In this document: positions 46,956-57,200 of the stretch, one piece after another
Position numbering within the stretch: the first letter of the stretch is position 1
Layout of the letters: each line of letters begins with the position of its first letter
Assembly: GCA_946621635.1 (NCBI GenBank)
Contig: CAMOOR010000004.1
Location: forward strand, 1-64,000
Source: Colimorpha sp002372855
GTDB lineage: Bacteria > Bacteroidota > Bacteroidia > Bacteroidales > P3
Reading direction: 5' to 3'
Length of the DNA stretch: 64,000 nucleotides
Translations under genes and position numbers: made by a program
The notes under the pieces: generated by a model
What the model saw: the letters and a program-made list of their open reading frames with translations, nothing else
What the model was told of the DNA's origin: nothing
Databases searched by the model: none

Positions 46956-49900
46956 ATGCAGAATAAAGGACTTATCAAATTTTTAGCTTGGGCTTTTGCT
47001 GCAGTTTGTTTGTTCCAATTGTCGTTTACAATTGTGACAAATGTTGTTCAAAGCAAAGCCAAAACTGATGCCAAAAACTACGTAAACAGTGAGCAGGTGC
47101 AGAAACTGATTGCCAGCAGAAGCAAGACTCAGGTTGATGCCCAGATTCTCACGGACTCTTTGATGACTGCCCGCGAAGCTCACTACCTTGACTCCATGGC
47201 TACTGAGAAGGTTTATCTCGGCTACACCTACCGCGAGTGTCAAGGTCGCGAAATTAACCTCGGTCTTGACCTGAAGGGCGGTATGAACGTGATGCTCGAG
47301 GTCTCGACGGTCGATGTTGTGCGTGCCCTGGCCACCACCAATGCCGAGGACCCCACCTTCGTCAAGGCTGTTGACAATGCTCTCGCCAAACAGAAGGTGA
47401 CCACCAACCGCGACTTCGTCACCCTCTTCTACGAGGAGATTGTCGCCCTCGACCCCAACGTCTCGTTGGCTTCAATCTTCAGCAGCGGCGACCTCCGCGA
47501 CAAGATCAAGATGGGTGACAACAACGACGACGTCATCAAGGCCGTCCGCGCCGAGGCTTCCGATGCCTACGACCGCACCTACCAGATTATCAGCAAGCGT
47601 ATCGATAAGTTCGGCGTCGCACAGCCGACCATCCAGAAACTGAGTGCTTCGGAGCGCATTCTGGTTGAGCTGCCCGGTGTCAAGGAACCCGAGCGTGTGC
47701 GCAAACTTCTTAAGGGTACCGCCCAACTCGAATTCTGGCAGACCTACGACAACACCGAGGCTATCCACTTCCTCCAGGCAGCCAACCAGTATCTCGCCTC
47801 CGTCAACGGTGGTGTTGAACAGGCCGAGAACGACACTGTGGCCCAGCCCGAGGCTGCCGACAGCAGCTCGCTGGTCGACAAGTTGGCTGTTGACAACGCT
47901 TCTGCCCAGAACGGAAATGCCGAGAATCTGGCCAAGACCGATCCTCTCTTCGCCCTCCTGATGCCCTATGTGGCCCAGAACGGTCAGCCTGTTCCCGGCC
48001 CCATCGTGGGTCTCGCCCACGACAAGGACCGTGCAGCCATCGACGCCATGCTGGCTCAGGCTGCCGCCCGCAAGGTGTTCGACACCCGTTCGGTGAAATT
48101 CCTTTGGTCCAACAAGGCTGACGAAAACTTCACCGGTGGCGATATCTATACCCTCTATGCCATCAAGATTACGACCCGCGACGGTGCCGCCCTGCTGGAC
48201 GGCAGCTGCATTTCCGATGCCCGTCAGGACTTTTCCACCAACGGCAAGAGCGAGGTTTCTATGACAATGAATAGCGCGGGCGCGCGCGATTGGAAACGCA
48301 TCACCGGCGAGAACGTTGGAAAGTGCATCGCCATCGTGCTGGACGACCTGGTCTATTCCGCCCCTGTTGTAAATGGCGAAATTGCCGGTGGCCGTTCTTC
48401 CATCACCGGAAACTTCTCGCTCGACGAGGCCAAGGACCTCGCCAACATTCTGAAGAGCGGTAAGCTTCCCGCCCCCGCCAATATCGTTTCCGAGGCCGTG
48501 GTTGGACCTTCGCTCGGTCAGGAGTCCATCCACAACGGTCTTATCTCTTTCATCCTTGCCTTTATCGTGGTGCTGATTTACATGGTCATCTTCTACAACC
48601 GCGCCGGTTGGGTGTCAGTGGCAGCACTTATTACTAATGTATTCCTTCTTATAGGAGTTCTTGCCTCGATTGGCGCCGTGCTCACCCTCCCCGGTATTGC
48701 CGGTATTGTGTTGACAATGGCTATGGCAGTCGACGGCAACGTTATTATCTACGAGCGTGTGAAGGAAGAGCTCCGTGCCGGTGCCAGCCTCTCCACCGCC
48801 GTTGAGAACGGTTTCAAGAATGCTTACTCCGCTATCATCGACGGCCAGGTGACCACCTTCCTGCTGGGTATCGTGCTGATCATGTTCGGTTCCGGTGCCG
48901 TCCAGGGCTTTGCTGTGACCCTCTGCATTGGTATCGTGACCTCCCTGTTCACCTCCATCTTCATCACCCGTTTGATTATTGACTCCCGTCTGAACCGCAA
49001 GCGCTCGATGAGCTTCTCCTTCTCGTTCTCGGAGAACTTCCTGCGCGATGTGCACTTCGACTTCCTTGGCAAGCGCAAGATGTTCTATGCCATTGCCGCC
49101 ATTGCCATCGTTATCTGTGTTGCCAGCTTTGCCGTCCGCGGTATGAGTTTCGGTATCGACTTCACCGGTGGCCGTACCTATGTGGTGCGCTTCGACCAGT
49201 CGGTGGATATGCTTGATGTCCGTGCCGACCTGGCCAAGCAGTTCGACGAGGCTCCCGAGGTGAAGACTTACGGTCCGTCCAACCAGCTGAAGATTACCAC
49301 CAAGTACAAGATTGACCAGGACGGCGACGAGGTGAAGGACGAGATTGTCGACAAACTCTATGCCGGCGTCAGCAAGTACTACGCCACCCCCATCACCAAG
49401 GCTGAGTTCCAGTCGACCGAGACCAATCCTCTCGGCATCATCCAGGCCGACCAGTTTGGCAAGGGTGTGGCTCATGACAACCTGGTGCACTCCATTTGGG
49501 CCGTTATCGGCGGTCTGCTTGTGATGTTCGTCTATATCGGTATCCGTTTCCGCAGCTGGCGTTTCGGTATCGGATCTGTTACCGCACTGGCTCACGACAC
49601 GATTCTTGTTATCGGTATTTTCTCGCTGCTCCATGGACTGCTGCCCTTCAACCTCGAGGTTGACCAGTACTTCATCTCGGCAGTGCTGACGGTCATCGGT
49701 TATTCTATCAATGCCACTGTGGTTATCTTCGACCGTGTCCGCGAGTATCGCAAACTCTATCCGAAGCGCGAGCTCATCACTCACATGAATGACGCTATCA
49801 ATTCCACTTTGGCACGTACGGTCAACACCTCGGGTACCACTTTCGTCACCCTGCTGATGATGTTCATCTTCGGTGGTGAGGTTATCCGTGGTTTCATTTT

Positions 49901-50012
49901 CGCACTCCTCGTGGGTGTCCTCGTCGGTGTGTTCTCGTCGCTGTGCATCGCATGCGCAGTGGTGTATGAGATTTCCGGTAAGGAAAAGACCAATGCCGTG
50001 GCTGAGAAATAA
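46956..50012 (+). CDS. secDF: SecDF protein-export membrane protein (fused)
   Basis: SecDF uses the proton gradient to pull proteins through the Sec channel. The 1018 residues join SecD (about 1-680) and SecF (about 690-1018). Visible blocks include GLDLKGGMNVMLEVS, the P1-head region, LVYSAPVVNGEIAGGRSSI, AMAVDGNVIIYERVKEEL (TM4 with the key Asp), then GIDFTGGRTYVVRF and VIGYSINATVVIFDRVREY of SecF. Six helices per half fit. A long insertion rich in Ala and Glu at about 285-330 is typical of Bacteroidota SecD. Confidence 0.96.
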   Translation: MQNKGLIKFLAWAFAAVCLFQLSFTIVTNVVQSKAKTDAKNYVNSEQVQKLIASRSKTQVDAQILTDSLMTAREAHYLDSMATEKVYLGYTYRECQGREINLGLDLKGGMNVMLEVSTVDVVRALATTNAEDPTFVKAVDNALAKQKVTTNRDFVTLFYEEIVALDPNVSLASIFSSGDLRDKIKMGDNNDDVIKAVRAEASDAYDRTYQIISKRIDKFGVAQPTIQKLSASERILVELPGVKEPERVRKLLKGTAQLEFWQTYDNTEAIHFLQAANQYLASVNGGVEQAENDTVAQPEAADSSSLVDKLAVDNASAQNGNAENLAKTDPLFALLMPYVAQNGQPVPGPIVGLAHDKDRAAIDAMLAQAAARKVFDTRSVKFLWSNKADENFTGGDIYTLYAIKITTRDGAALLDGSCISDARQDFSTNGKSEVSMTMNSAGARDWKRITGENVGKCIAIVLDDLVYSAPVVNGEIAGGRSSITGNFSLDEAKDLANILKSGKLPAPANIVSEAVVGPSLGQESIHNGLISFILAFIVVLIYMVIFYNRAGWVSVAALITNVFLLIGVLASIGAVLTLPGIAGIVLTMAMAVDGNVIIYERVKEELRAGASLSTAVENGFKNAYSAIIDGQVTTFLLGIVLIMFGSGAVQGFAVTLCIGIVTSLFTSIFITRLIIDSRLNRKRSMSFSFSFSENFLRDVHFDFLGKRKMFYAIAAIAIVICVASFAVRGMSFGIDFTGGRTYVVRFDQSVDMLDVRADLAKQFDEAPEVKTYGPSNQLKITTKYKIDQDGDEVKDEIVDKLYAGVSKYYATPITKAEFQSTETNPLGIIQADQFGKGVAHDNLVHSIWAVIGGLLVMFVYIGIRFRSWRFGIGSVTALAHDTILVIGIFSLLHGLLPFNLEVDQYFISAVLTVIGYSINATVVIFDRVREYRKLYPKRELITHMNDAINSTLARTVNTSGTTFVTLLMMFIFGGEVIRGFIFALLVGVLVGVFSSLCIACAVVYEISGKEKTNAVAEK

Positions 50013-50048
50013 TAGTGTTATTGAATACAATATTAATAGTAAAGACCA

Positions 50049-50408
50049 ATGAGTTTTACGACCATACTGCTCCTCCTGCTAGTTGTTGGCTATTCGCTTT
50101 ACACGAAAGCCAACAAGGCTGCTGCTGCAAGGCAGATTGACGGGAGTGAGGCTTCCGACGAGGAGCAGGATGGCGTTTTCAATGAAGAGGATCCTTTTCA
50201 GGAGAACGGAAACGAAATCTTTACTTATGAAACCGAGCCAGTGACAGTCCCGATTCGCAAGGTTCAGGAGCCCCGAGTGCGACCCATGGCCCCTGTGGTG
50301 ATGGAAGAAGCCCCTGCGGCGCCGAAGTTCGACCTGCGTCAGGCCGTTATAGCTCAGGTGATATTGACCAATAATTATATAAGTGAAATAAATCAACAAA
50401 ATCAATAA
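50049..50408 (+). CDS. Single-pass membrane protein of unknown function
   Basis: The 119 residues have an N-terminal membrane helix (MSFTTILLLLLVVGYSLYTK), then an acidic and proline-rich cytoplasmic tail, and end with RQAVIAQVILTNNYISEINQ. This last helix is the best-conserved part to judge by its regularity. It follows secDF by 36 bp in the same direction and could be part of the export operon. I cannot name it. Confidence 0.72.
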   Translation: MSFTTILLLLLVVGYSLYTKANKAAAARQIDGSEASDEEQDGVFNEEDPFQENGNEIFTYETEPVTVPIRKVQEPRVRPMAPVVMEEAPAAPKFDLRQAVIAQVILTNNYISEINQQNQ

Positions 50409-50427
50409 CTCTTAACATGTAAACGCA

Positions 50428-53400
50428 ATGAGAATGTTTAGAAAAGTACTATTGACATTCGGACTCTTGCTGATGGCGGAAATGGCAGCCTTCGCTCAAG
50501 GCACCATGAAGGGAACCATCACCGACAAGAAGACAAACGAACCTCTTCCGTTCGTTAATGTCGTTGTCAAGCAAGATGGCAAACAAGTACAAGGCGGTAC
50601 TACCGACTTTGATGGTGTTTTTACCATTAAAGGTCTGTCTGTGGGTACGTATGACGTCGAAGTGTCCTTTGTGGGATACAATCGCTACCTGCAGACCGGC
50701 GTACAGGTGAAAGCCTCTGGTTTTACCGTTGTGGACATCCAGCTTACGTCAGGAGCCACTAACCTCGATGTCGTGGATATTGTGGCTGACAAGGTGCCTA
50801 TCATCGAAGTGGGTACCCCAGAGTCTGGTCAGCGCATGAACGCTGAAGACATCCAGCGCATGCCCGGTAACTCGGTCGATGCTATTGTTGCTTCCGTCGG
50901 CGGTATGGGTTACAGCGACGGTGGTACCAGCACGGCCCGTGGTGAGGGTGGTATGGTGACCATGCAGGGCGGTGTCCGTAAACGTACGGGCATCAACGTG
51001 CCCAAGGACGCTATCGCTGAAATCCAGGTTATTCTTGGTGGTACGCCTGCCAGCATTGGTGAGGCTATCGGCGGTACCCAGATTATCACCCTTAAACCCC
51101 CGACCAACACCTTCCAGGGTTTGGTCCGCTGGGAAGGCTACCTCGACTATCGTCTGCTCAACACACTCGTTGTGTACTTGACCGGCCCTGTCTACAAAGT
51201 GCCCATCAAGGATGAGAATGGCCAGGTTACTGGTGACCGTACCCTCGTCGGTTTCCGTTTTACCGGTCAGGCCAACTATCGCAACTGGCCCTACTACCGT
51301 GCCAGTGGTTATGATTTCCAGATTGTCAAGGACGATATTGTCAGATATATCGAGCAGAATCCTCTGACGTATGATCCTTTGACTGGCGGTACAAACTATA
51401 CGGCCGAGACTATTCTCCGTCGTGACTCGTTCCATCGGATCACCCGTCTTACATCCGACGACTTTACCTCGTCGAGCCGCGTGCCCGACCTGCAGTACTA
51501 CAGCGTCGCTATGGAAGGTGCTCTCGACTTCCGTTTCTCGGAGTACACCAGCTTGGTTGTCACTGGTGAGTTCAGCGCCGTCCATGCTCCTAACGGAGGT
51601 ATCTCTCCCTTGACCATGCCCCTTGTCGGCAATGGCGTCGGTGAGTCCAAGAACATGGTTCTGACCGTTGACTTCACCCAGCGTTTCAAGGATGCACAGG
51701 TGACCAACGAAGAAGAAGCCCAGGCCTCTTCGCCCATCAAAAACGTGATGTACAACATCACCGGTATGGTCAACCGTTCGACTTCCAAGTCCTATAACGA
51801 AAGCTTCGGTTCCAGTATTGACGACATCTTCAAGTATGGTTATATCGGCAAGTTCATCACTGAGAAGACCCCCAGCTGGGAGGACAAGCTCATCAATTAC
51901 TATGGTTCTGACCGTTGGGCCAAAGTCCAGAATGCTTGGAACGACAATGTGACCTATGTTTCTGGTAGCGGTATCTACAATCCTCTTCTGGCCAACTACA
52001 ACGAGCAGTTGTTCAATAGCCCCGAATTCCAGGATATTCGCCCCTACCTTACCATGCGTGACTATATTCTTCAGTACAAAGGCCTTTACAATGGTGACTC
52101 TCCCGGAACCATTTATGGTCTGACCAACGTCGGTGTCCAGTCTGGTTCCTACGCTCTCAGCCAGGATGACTATCTCTATCTCTCCGCCAAGGCTTCTGCC
52201 GATGTTCTTGGCCATGAAATCGAGATTGGTTTCCAGTATGACCAGATGTGGAATTCCTACTTCGGTGTGGCTGCCTATGGTCTCTGGACTCTCATGCGCA
52301 ACAATGCCAACACCCACATCCAGCAGCTCGACCTCGACAATCCTATTTATGAGACTCGCGGTTCTCAGCTCTATGTGCGTTATAACCGTTTGCTCGACTC
52401 CGAGCAGCAGACCCATTTCGACCGCGCTTTCCGCGATTACCTTATCACCAACGGCTTTACCCAGACCAATGGTCAGCCTATTGATGAGTACACGTGGATT
52501 GATATCGACCGCTACATGCCCGAAGATTTTGCCAAGGCCGGTGGTCTCAGCATGTTCTCCTCTGACGAACTCTTCAACAGCGGTAATGGCGCTTATGCCT
52601 CCTACTATGGTTATGACCACACTGGTGAGAAATACGACGCTTCTAACTGGAGCCTCGACAAGTTCTTCAACCCCAGCGACGGTAAGTACCGTTATCTCCC
52701 TGCCTTCTCGCCCATCTATGCTGCCGGTTATATTCAGGATAAGTTCTACTTCCAGGATCTTATCTTCAACGTCGGTGTCCGTGTCGACTATTTCAATGGC
52801 AACCAGTACGTGCTGAAGGATCCCTATCTGCTGTATGAATCCTATACTGTTGCCGACCTGCGTGCCAATCCCGAACTCATCGGTGGCGGCGGACAGTACC
52901 TCAGCAACGCCGGTGATGACTGGGTGCCCTATGTGGACCAGGTCTCCAATGCTGAAGGTGCCAACAAGCCCATCATCAAGGGTTATCGCGACCAGCAAGG
53001 CAAGTGGTACAATGCCGACGGTGTCGAGCAGATCAACACTTCCGCTATCAATGGTAACTCCGGTAAACCCACTCCTTACTACACCGAGCGTGGTCTTTCC
53101 GCCATTGCCAACCGTACTGTCGGTACCGAGGCTTTCGAACGCTACACTCCCCAGATTGTTGCCATGCCTCGTATCGCTTTCTCCTTCCCCATCGGTGAGA
53201 AATCGCAGTTCAAGGCCAGTTACGACATTATCGCCCGTCGTCCTTCTGGCGGTTGGTCTGCCAACTATGTCGACTACCTCTTCATGTCTCAGATTTCCAG
53301 CACCAACAACCCCAACCTGAAGCCTGAGCGCATCACCAACTATGAGCTCGGTTTCCAGCAGGCTCTCAACGAGAACTCTGCCATCAGCGCTTCGGCCTAC

Positions 53401-54219
53401 TACAAAGAGACCCGCGACCTGATTCAGCTCGTCCAGTATGCTGGTGCCGACCCCAACCCCAACTACTACAGCTACGACAACAAGGACTTCCGTACCATTA
53501 AGGGTGTCACCCTGGCCTATGACCTCCGTCAGACCAAGCACATCCGTATCAATGCCAACTACACCCTCCAGTATGCCGAGGGTACTGGTCTGTCCAGCGG
53601 TACCATGACTGAGCTTATCAAGGAAGGTTACACCACCCTGAAGATGCTCAACCCCATTGCCGACGACCGTCGTCATGAGTTCAAAGCCAATGTCGACTTC
53701 CGTTATGGCAGCGGTAACAAGTATGATGGTCCCACTATCACCCGTACCGTTACCGACAAGGACGGCAACAAGCGTAGAAAAGACATCAAGCTTCTCGAGA
53801 ACTTCGGTGTCAACTTCATGGCCGTCGCCCAGTCGGGTCGTCCTTACACCAAGGCCTTCTCCAACTCGCAGTACACCATCGTGGGTAGCTACAATGGTGC
53901 CCGTCTGCCTTGGGGCTTCTACTTCAATATTGTTGTCGACAAGATGTGGCCCATCCAGGTTGGCAAACGCACAACCTATATCAAGGCCGACATCACCATC
54001 AACAACCTCTTCGACATCCGCAACGTTCTCGACGTGTTCAATGTCACCGGCAACCCCGAGGACAACGGTTACCTGACCGACCCCGAGATGCAGCAGACCA
54101 TCAATGCCTACCTCGATCCTCTCGCTTACCGCGACATCTACGCCATCAGCCTCCGCAATGGCACTTGGAAATACTCTTCCCCCCGTACCATCCGCGTGTC
54201 TGTATCTTATAACTTCTAA
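50428..54219 (+). CDS. TonB-dependent receptor-type outer-membrane protein with CarboxypepD_reg N-terminus
   Basis: The 1263 residues have a signal peptide ending AAFAQ, a beta domain (GTITDKKTNEPLPFVNVVV ... GGTTDFDGVFTIKGLSVGTY, about 28-108) and a plug (MNAEDIQRMPGNSVDAIVAS ... INVPKDAIAEIQVI). A large barrel follows and ends RTIRVSVSYNF, with the aromatic last residue needed for assembly. No SusD partner follows; instead a large secreted protein and a PorV-like barrel do. Codon use favours GGT and CGT, unlike most of the window, suggesting strong expression. Confidence 0.88.
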   Translation: MRMFRKVLLTFGLLLMAEMAAFAQGTMKGTITDKKTNEPLPFVNVVVKQDGKQVQGGTTDFDGVFTIKGLSVGTYDVEVSFVGYNRYLQTGVQVKASGFTVVDIQLTSGATNLDVVDIVADKVPIIEVGTPESGQRMNAEDIQRMPGNSVDAIVASVGGMGYSDGGTSTARGEGGMVTMQGGVRKRTGINVPKDAIAEIQVILGGTPASIGEAIGGTQIITLKPPTNTFQGLVRWEGYLDYRLLNTLVVYLTGPVYKVPIKDENGQVTGDRTLVGFRFTGQANYRNWPYYRASGYDFQIVKDDIVRYIEQNPLTYDPLTGGTNYTAETILRRDSFHRITRLTSDDFTSSSRVPDLQYYSVAMEGALDFRFSEYTSLVVTGEFSAVHAPNGGISPLTMPLVGNGVGESKNMVLTVDFTQRFKDAQVTNEEEAQASSPIKNVMYNITGMVNRSTSKSYNESFGSSIDDIFKYGYIGKFITEKTPSWEDKLINYYGSDRWAKVQNAWNDNVTYVSGSGIYNPLLANYNEQLFNSPEFQDIRPYLTMRDYILQYKGLYNGDSPGTIYGLTNVGVQSGSYALSQDDYLYLSAKASADVLGHEIEIGFQYDQMWNSYFGVAAYGLWTLMRNNANTHIQQLDLDNPIYETRGSQLYVRYNRLLDSEQQTHFDRAFRDYLITNGFTQTNGQPIDEYTWIDIDRYMPEDFAKAGGLSMFSSDELFNSGNGAYASYYGYDHTGEKYDASNWSLDKFFNPSDGKYRYLPAFSPIYAAGYIQDKFYFQDLIFNVGVRVDYFNGNQYVLKDPYLLYESYTVADLRANPELIGGGGQYLSNAGDDWVPYVDQVSNAEGANKPIIKGYRDQQGKWYNADGVEQINTSAINGNSGKPTPYYTERGLSAIANRTVGTEAFERYTPQIVAMPRIAFSFPIGEKSQFKASYDIIARRPSGGWSANYVDYLFMSQISSTNNPNLKPERITNYELGFQQALNENSAISASAYYKETRDLIQLVQYAGADPNPNYYSYDNKDFRTIKGVTLAYDLRQTKHIRINANYTLQYAEGTGLSSGTMTELIKEGYTTLKMLNPIADDRRHEFKANVDFRYGSGNKYDGPTITRTVTDKDGNKRRKDIKLLENFGVNFMAVAQSGRPYTKAFSNSQYTIVGSYNGARLPWGFYFNIVVDKMWPIQVGKRTTYIKADITINNLFDIRNVLDVFNVTGNPEDNGYLTDPEMQQTINAYLDPLAYRDIYAISLRNGTWKYSSPRTIRVSVSYNF

Positions 54220-54245
54220 TCTCAACGTGATAAAATATTATAAAG

Positions 54246-57200
54246 ATGAAAAGTATATATAGCAAATTAGTATTGGTCTCTTTGCTGCTGGTCACTTGCG
54301 CACCGACGGTCTCCGCCCGCGAGTGTATCGAATGCATAAAGAACAACGCGAGAAAAGCTGCTGTCCAAACCAAGGCTGCCGCCTGTAAGCGCGCTCAGAG
54401 TACTGCCGAGCTCAACATCAACAATGTTCGCGCCCTTATCAACGGCTACGGCAACATGTGGTATGATGGTAGCATTGCTCAGTACCACCTGCCTAAGAAC
54501 AGCAACACCACACCTCTGTTCTGCGCTGCTCTGTGGATCGGTGGTACCGACGTCAACGACCAGCTCCGTATCGCTGCTCTCCGTTTCGGCTCCGAGGGCG
54601 ACGACTACTGGCCCGGTCCCCTGAAAATCAACGGCACGGCCTCCATCGACCTGCCCGTTTGTAACTACTATGACAAACACTACATCATCACCAAGGCCGA
54701 AGTCCTCGCCTTTATGGAACACTTCGATTATTCGGGTTCCACCGTCACTATGAAGTCCGATCCCGGCGACGACCTCACCGAGGTCATCCTCAACTGGCCT
54801 GCCAAGGGTGATGGTGGCGACGACCTCACCAGCTACCTCGCTCCTTTCTTCGATGCCGACAACGATGGTATCTACAACCCCCACAATGGCGACTATCCCT
54901 ACTACGACTTCAACAATGACCTCTGCCCCCGCACCATCAAGCAGCGTCACCCCGAGCGCGCCAATGTCTCTATCCCCACGATGGAAACCGAGCAGAATAT
55001 CGTCACCGGCGGTATCCTCTCCGACCAGGTCCTGAAGGGCGACCAGACCATCTGGTGGGTCTTCAACGACATGGGTAACACCCACACCGAAACCAACGGT
55101 CAGCCCATCGGTCTCGAAATCCGTGCCCAGGCTTTCGCCTTCGCCACCAACGACCGTATCAACGACATGACCTTCTACTCCTACGAAATCATCAACCGTT
55201 CCACCTACGAACTCCGCGAGACCTACTTCAGCCAGTGGGTCGACCCGGACCTCGGTTTTGCTTGGGACGACTTCGTCGGCTGCGATGTCCGCCGTGGTCT
55301 CGGCTATTGCTACAATGGTGATGGCAGCGACGGCCCCGGTTCCGGTAGCTATGCCGGTATCCCCCCTGCAGTCGGTATCGACTTCTTCCAGGGCCCCTAT
55401 ATGGATCCCGACGGCAAGGACAATCCCAAGATCGACCTCGCTTACATCCTTTCGCGTCCCGCTTCTGAGCCTGTCCGCAAGCTCCTCGACCAGTACAAGA
55501 TGAAGAAGAAAGACTCCACCGTCGATTCTCTCGATATCAACGGCAATGTGGTCTACGACACCATCGCTATCTCCTACGACGCCGACGACTTCTATGCTCT
55601 CGACTATAAGAGCTGGTACTTCGTTCCTGGCGATGCCATCGGCAACTGCGCCATCAACGGTGTCAACTTTGGCAACAACATTGTTGACGACGAACGTTTC
55701 GGTATGCGCCGCTTCGTCTACTACGACAATGGCGGTTCCAGCATCAACGGCGAGCCCAGCAAGGCCAGTGACTACTACTACTACCTGCGTGGCTACTGGA
55801 AAAACGGTCAGCGCATGAAATATGGCGGAAACGCCATCTCCACTGGTACCACCAACCTCGACTGCGACTTCATGTTCCCCGGCGACAGCGACCCCTGGCA
55901 TTGGGGCACCGATGGTCAGGTTCCTTCGATCAATCCCAACGATTGGACTGAGAAGAATGCCGGCAACACCCCCAACGACCGTCGTTTCATGCAGTCTGCT
56001 GGTCCCTTCACCCTGAAGCCTGGTGCTCTTAACTACATCACCGTGGGTATCCCCTTCGCCCAGGCCAACTCCGGCGACAACTGGGCCTCTGTCGAGCTGC
56101 TCCGTCAGGTCGACGACGTCTGCCAGCGCCTCTTCGAGAACTGCTTCAAGGTCCTCGATGGCCCCGACGCCCCCACGCTCACCGCTCAGGAACTCGAAAA
56201 CGAGGTTATCCTCTATCTCACCTACGAGAACCCCAACTCCAACAACTTTGGCGAGAGCTACATGGAGGCCTCTCCCTCCATCCCCAGCTCCTACACCGAT
56301 TCGGCCGGAGTCTCCCATGCTTATGACATCTTCTACCGCTTCGAAGGTTTCCAGATCTATCAGCTGAAGGACGCCACCTGCTCCATCGCCGATATCGACA
56401 ACAAGGAGAAAGCCGTCCTCGTTGCCCAGTGCGACATCGAGAACTACTACGATTCCCTCGTGTACGACTATGATGGCAACGGCAATGTCATCGGCTCCCA
56501 CGCCAACGAAAGCCCCAGCCTGCCCATCGGAACCCTCATCAACTTCACCACCAATACCGCTACCGGTATCCAGGAGGGTAAGGTGATGGTCCAGGGCGCC
56601 AACACCGGTATTCAGCACGTCTTCCGTCTGACCACCGACGCTTTCGCTTCCGGCAACAACACCAACCTCGTCAACAACCGCGAGTACTACTACGTTGCCA
56701 TCGCCTATGCCCAGAACCGTTTCAAGGAGTATTCCCAGTCCGATGCCGAGTACATCGATGGCCAGAAGGAACCCTACCTCGCCGGTCGTAAGAACGAGCG
56801 TGGCGGTAGCATCCTCCCCATCACGGTCATTCCCCACAGCCCCTCTGCCGAAGCCGGTGGCCGTCAGGCCCAGGCCGAGTTTGGCATGAGCCCCCGCATC
56901 ATCCGCCTCGGCGGTTACGGCAACGGTGGTTCTCTCCTCCGCCTTAGCCAGGCTTCCATCGACACCCTCATGGGCAATCCCGATAAGGGCCTTCTCCCCA
57001 AGGCTCCCGGCACCTTCTCGAGCCGTTTTGTTGGTTCCAACAACATCAGCTCCATGAATAACCCCTGCATCATCGCCAATCCTTCCTACGAAGAGGACTT
57101 CGGCCCCATCAACGTCCGCGTCATCGACCCGCTCAAGATTCACGAAGGCCGCTTCAACATCCTCTTTAATAATGAAGACAACGACACCACTACCATTGCC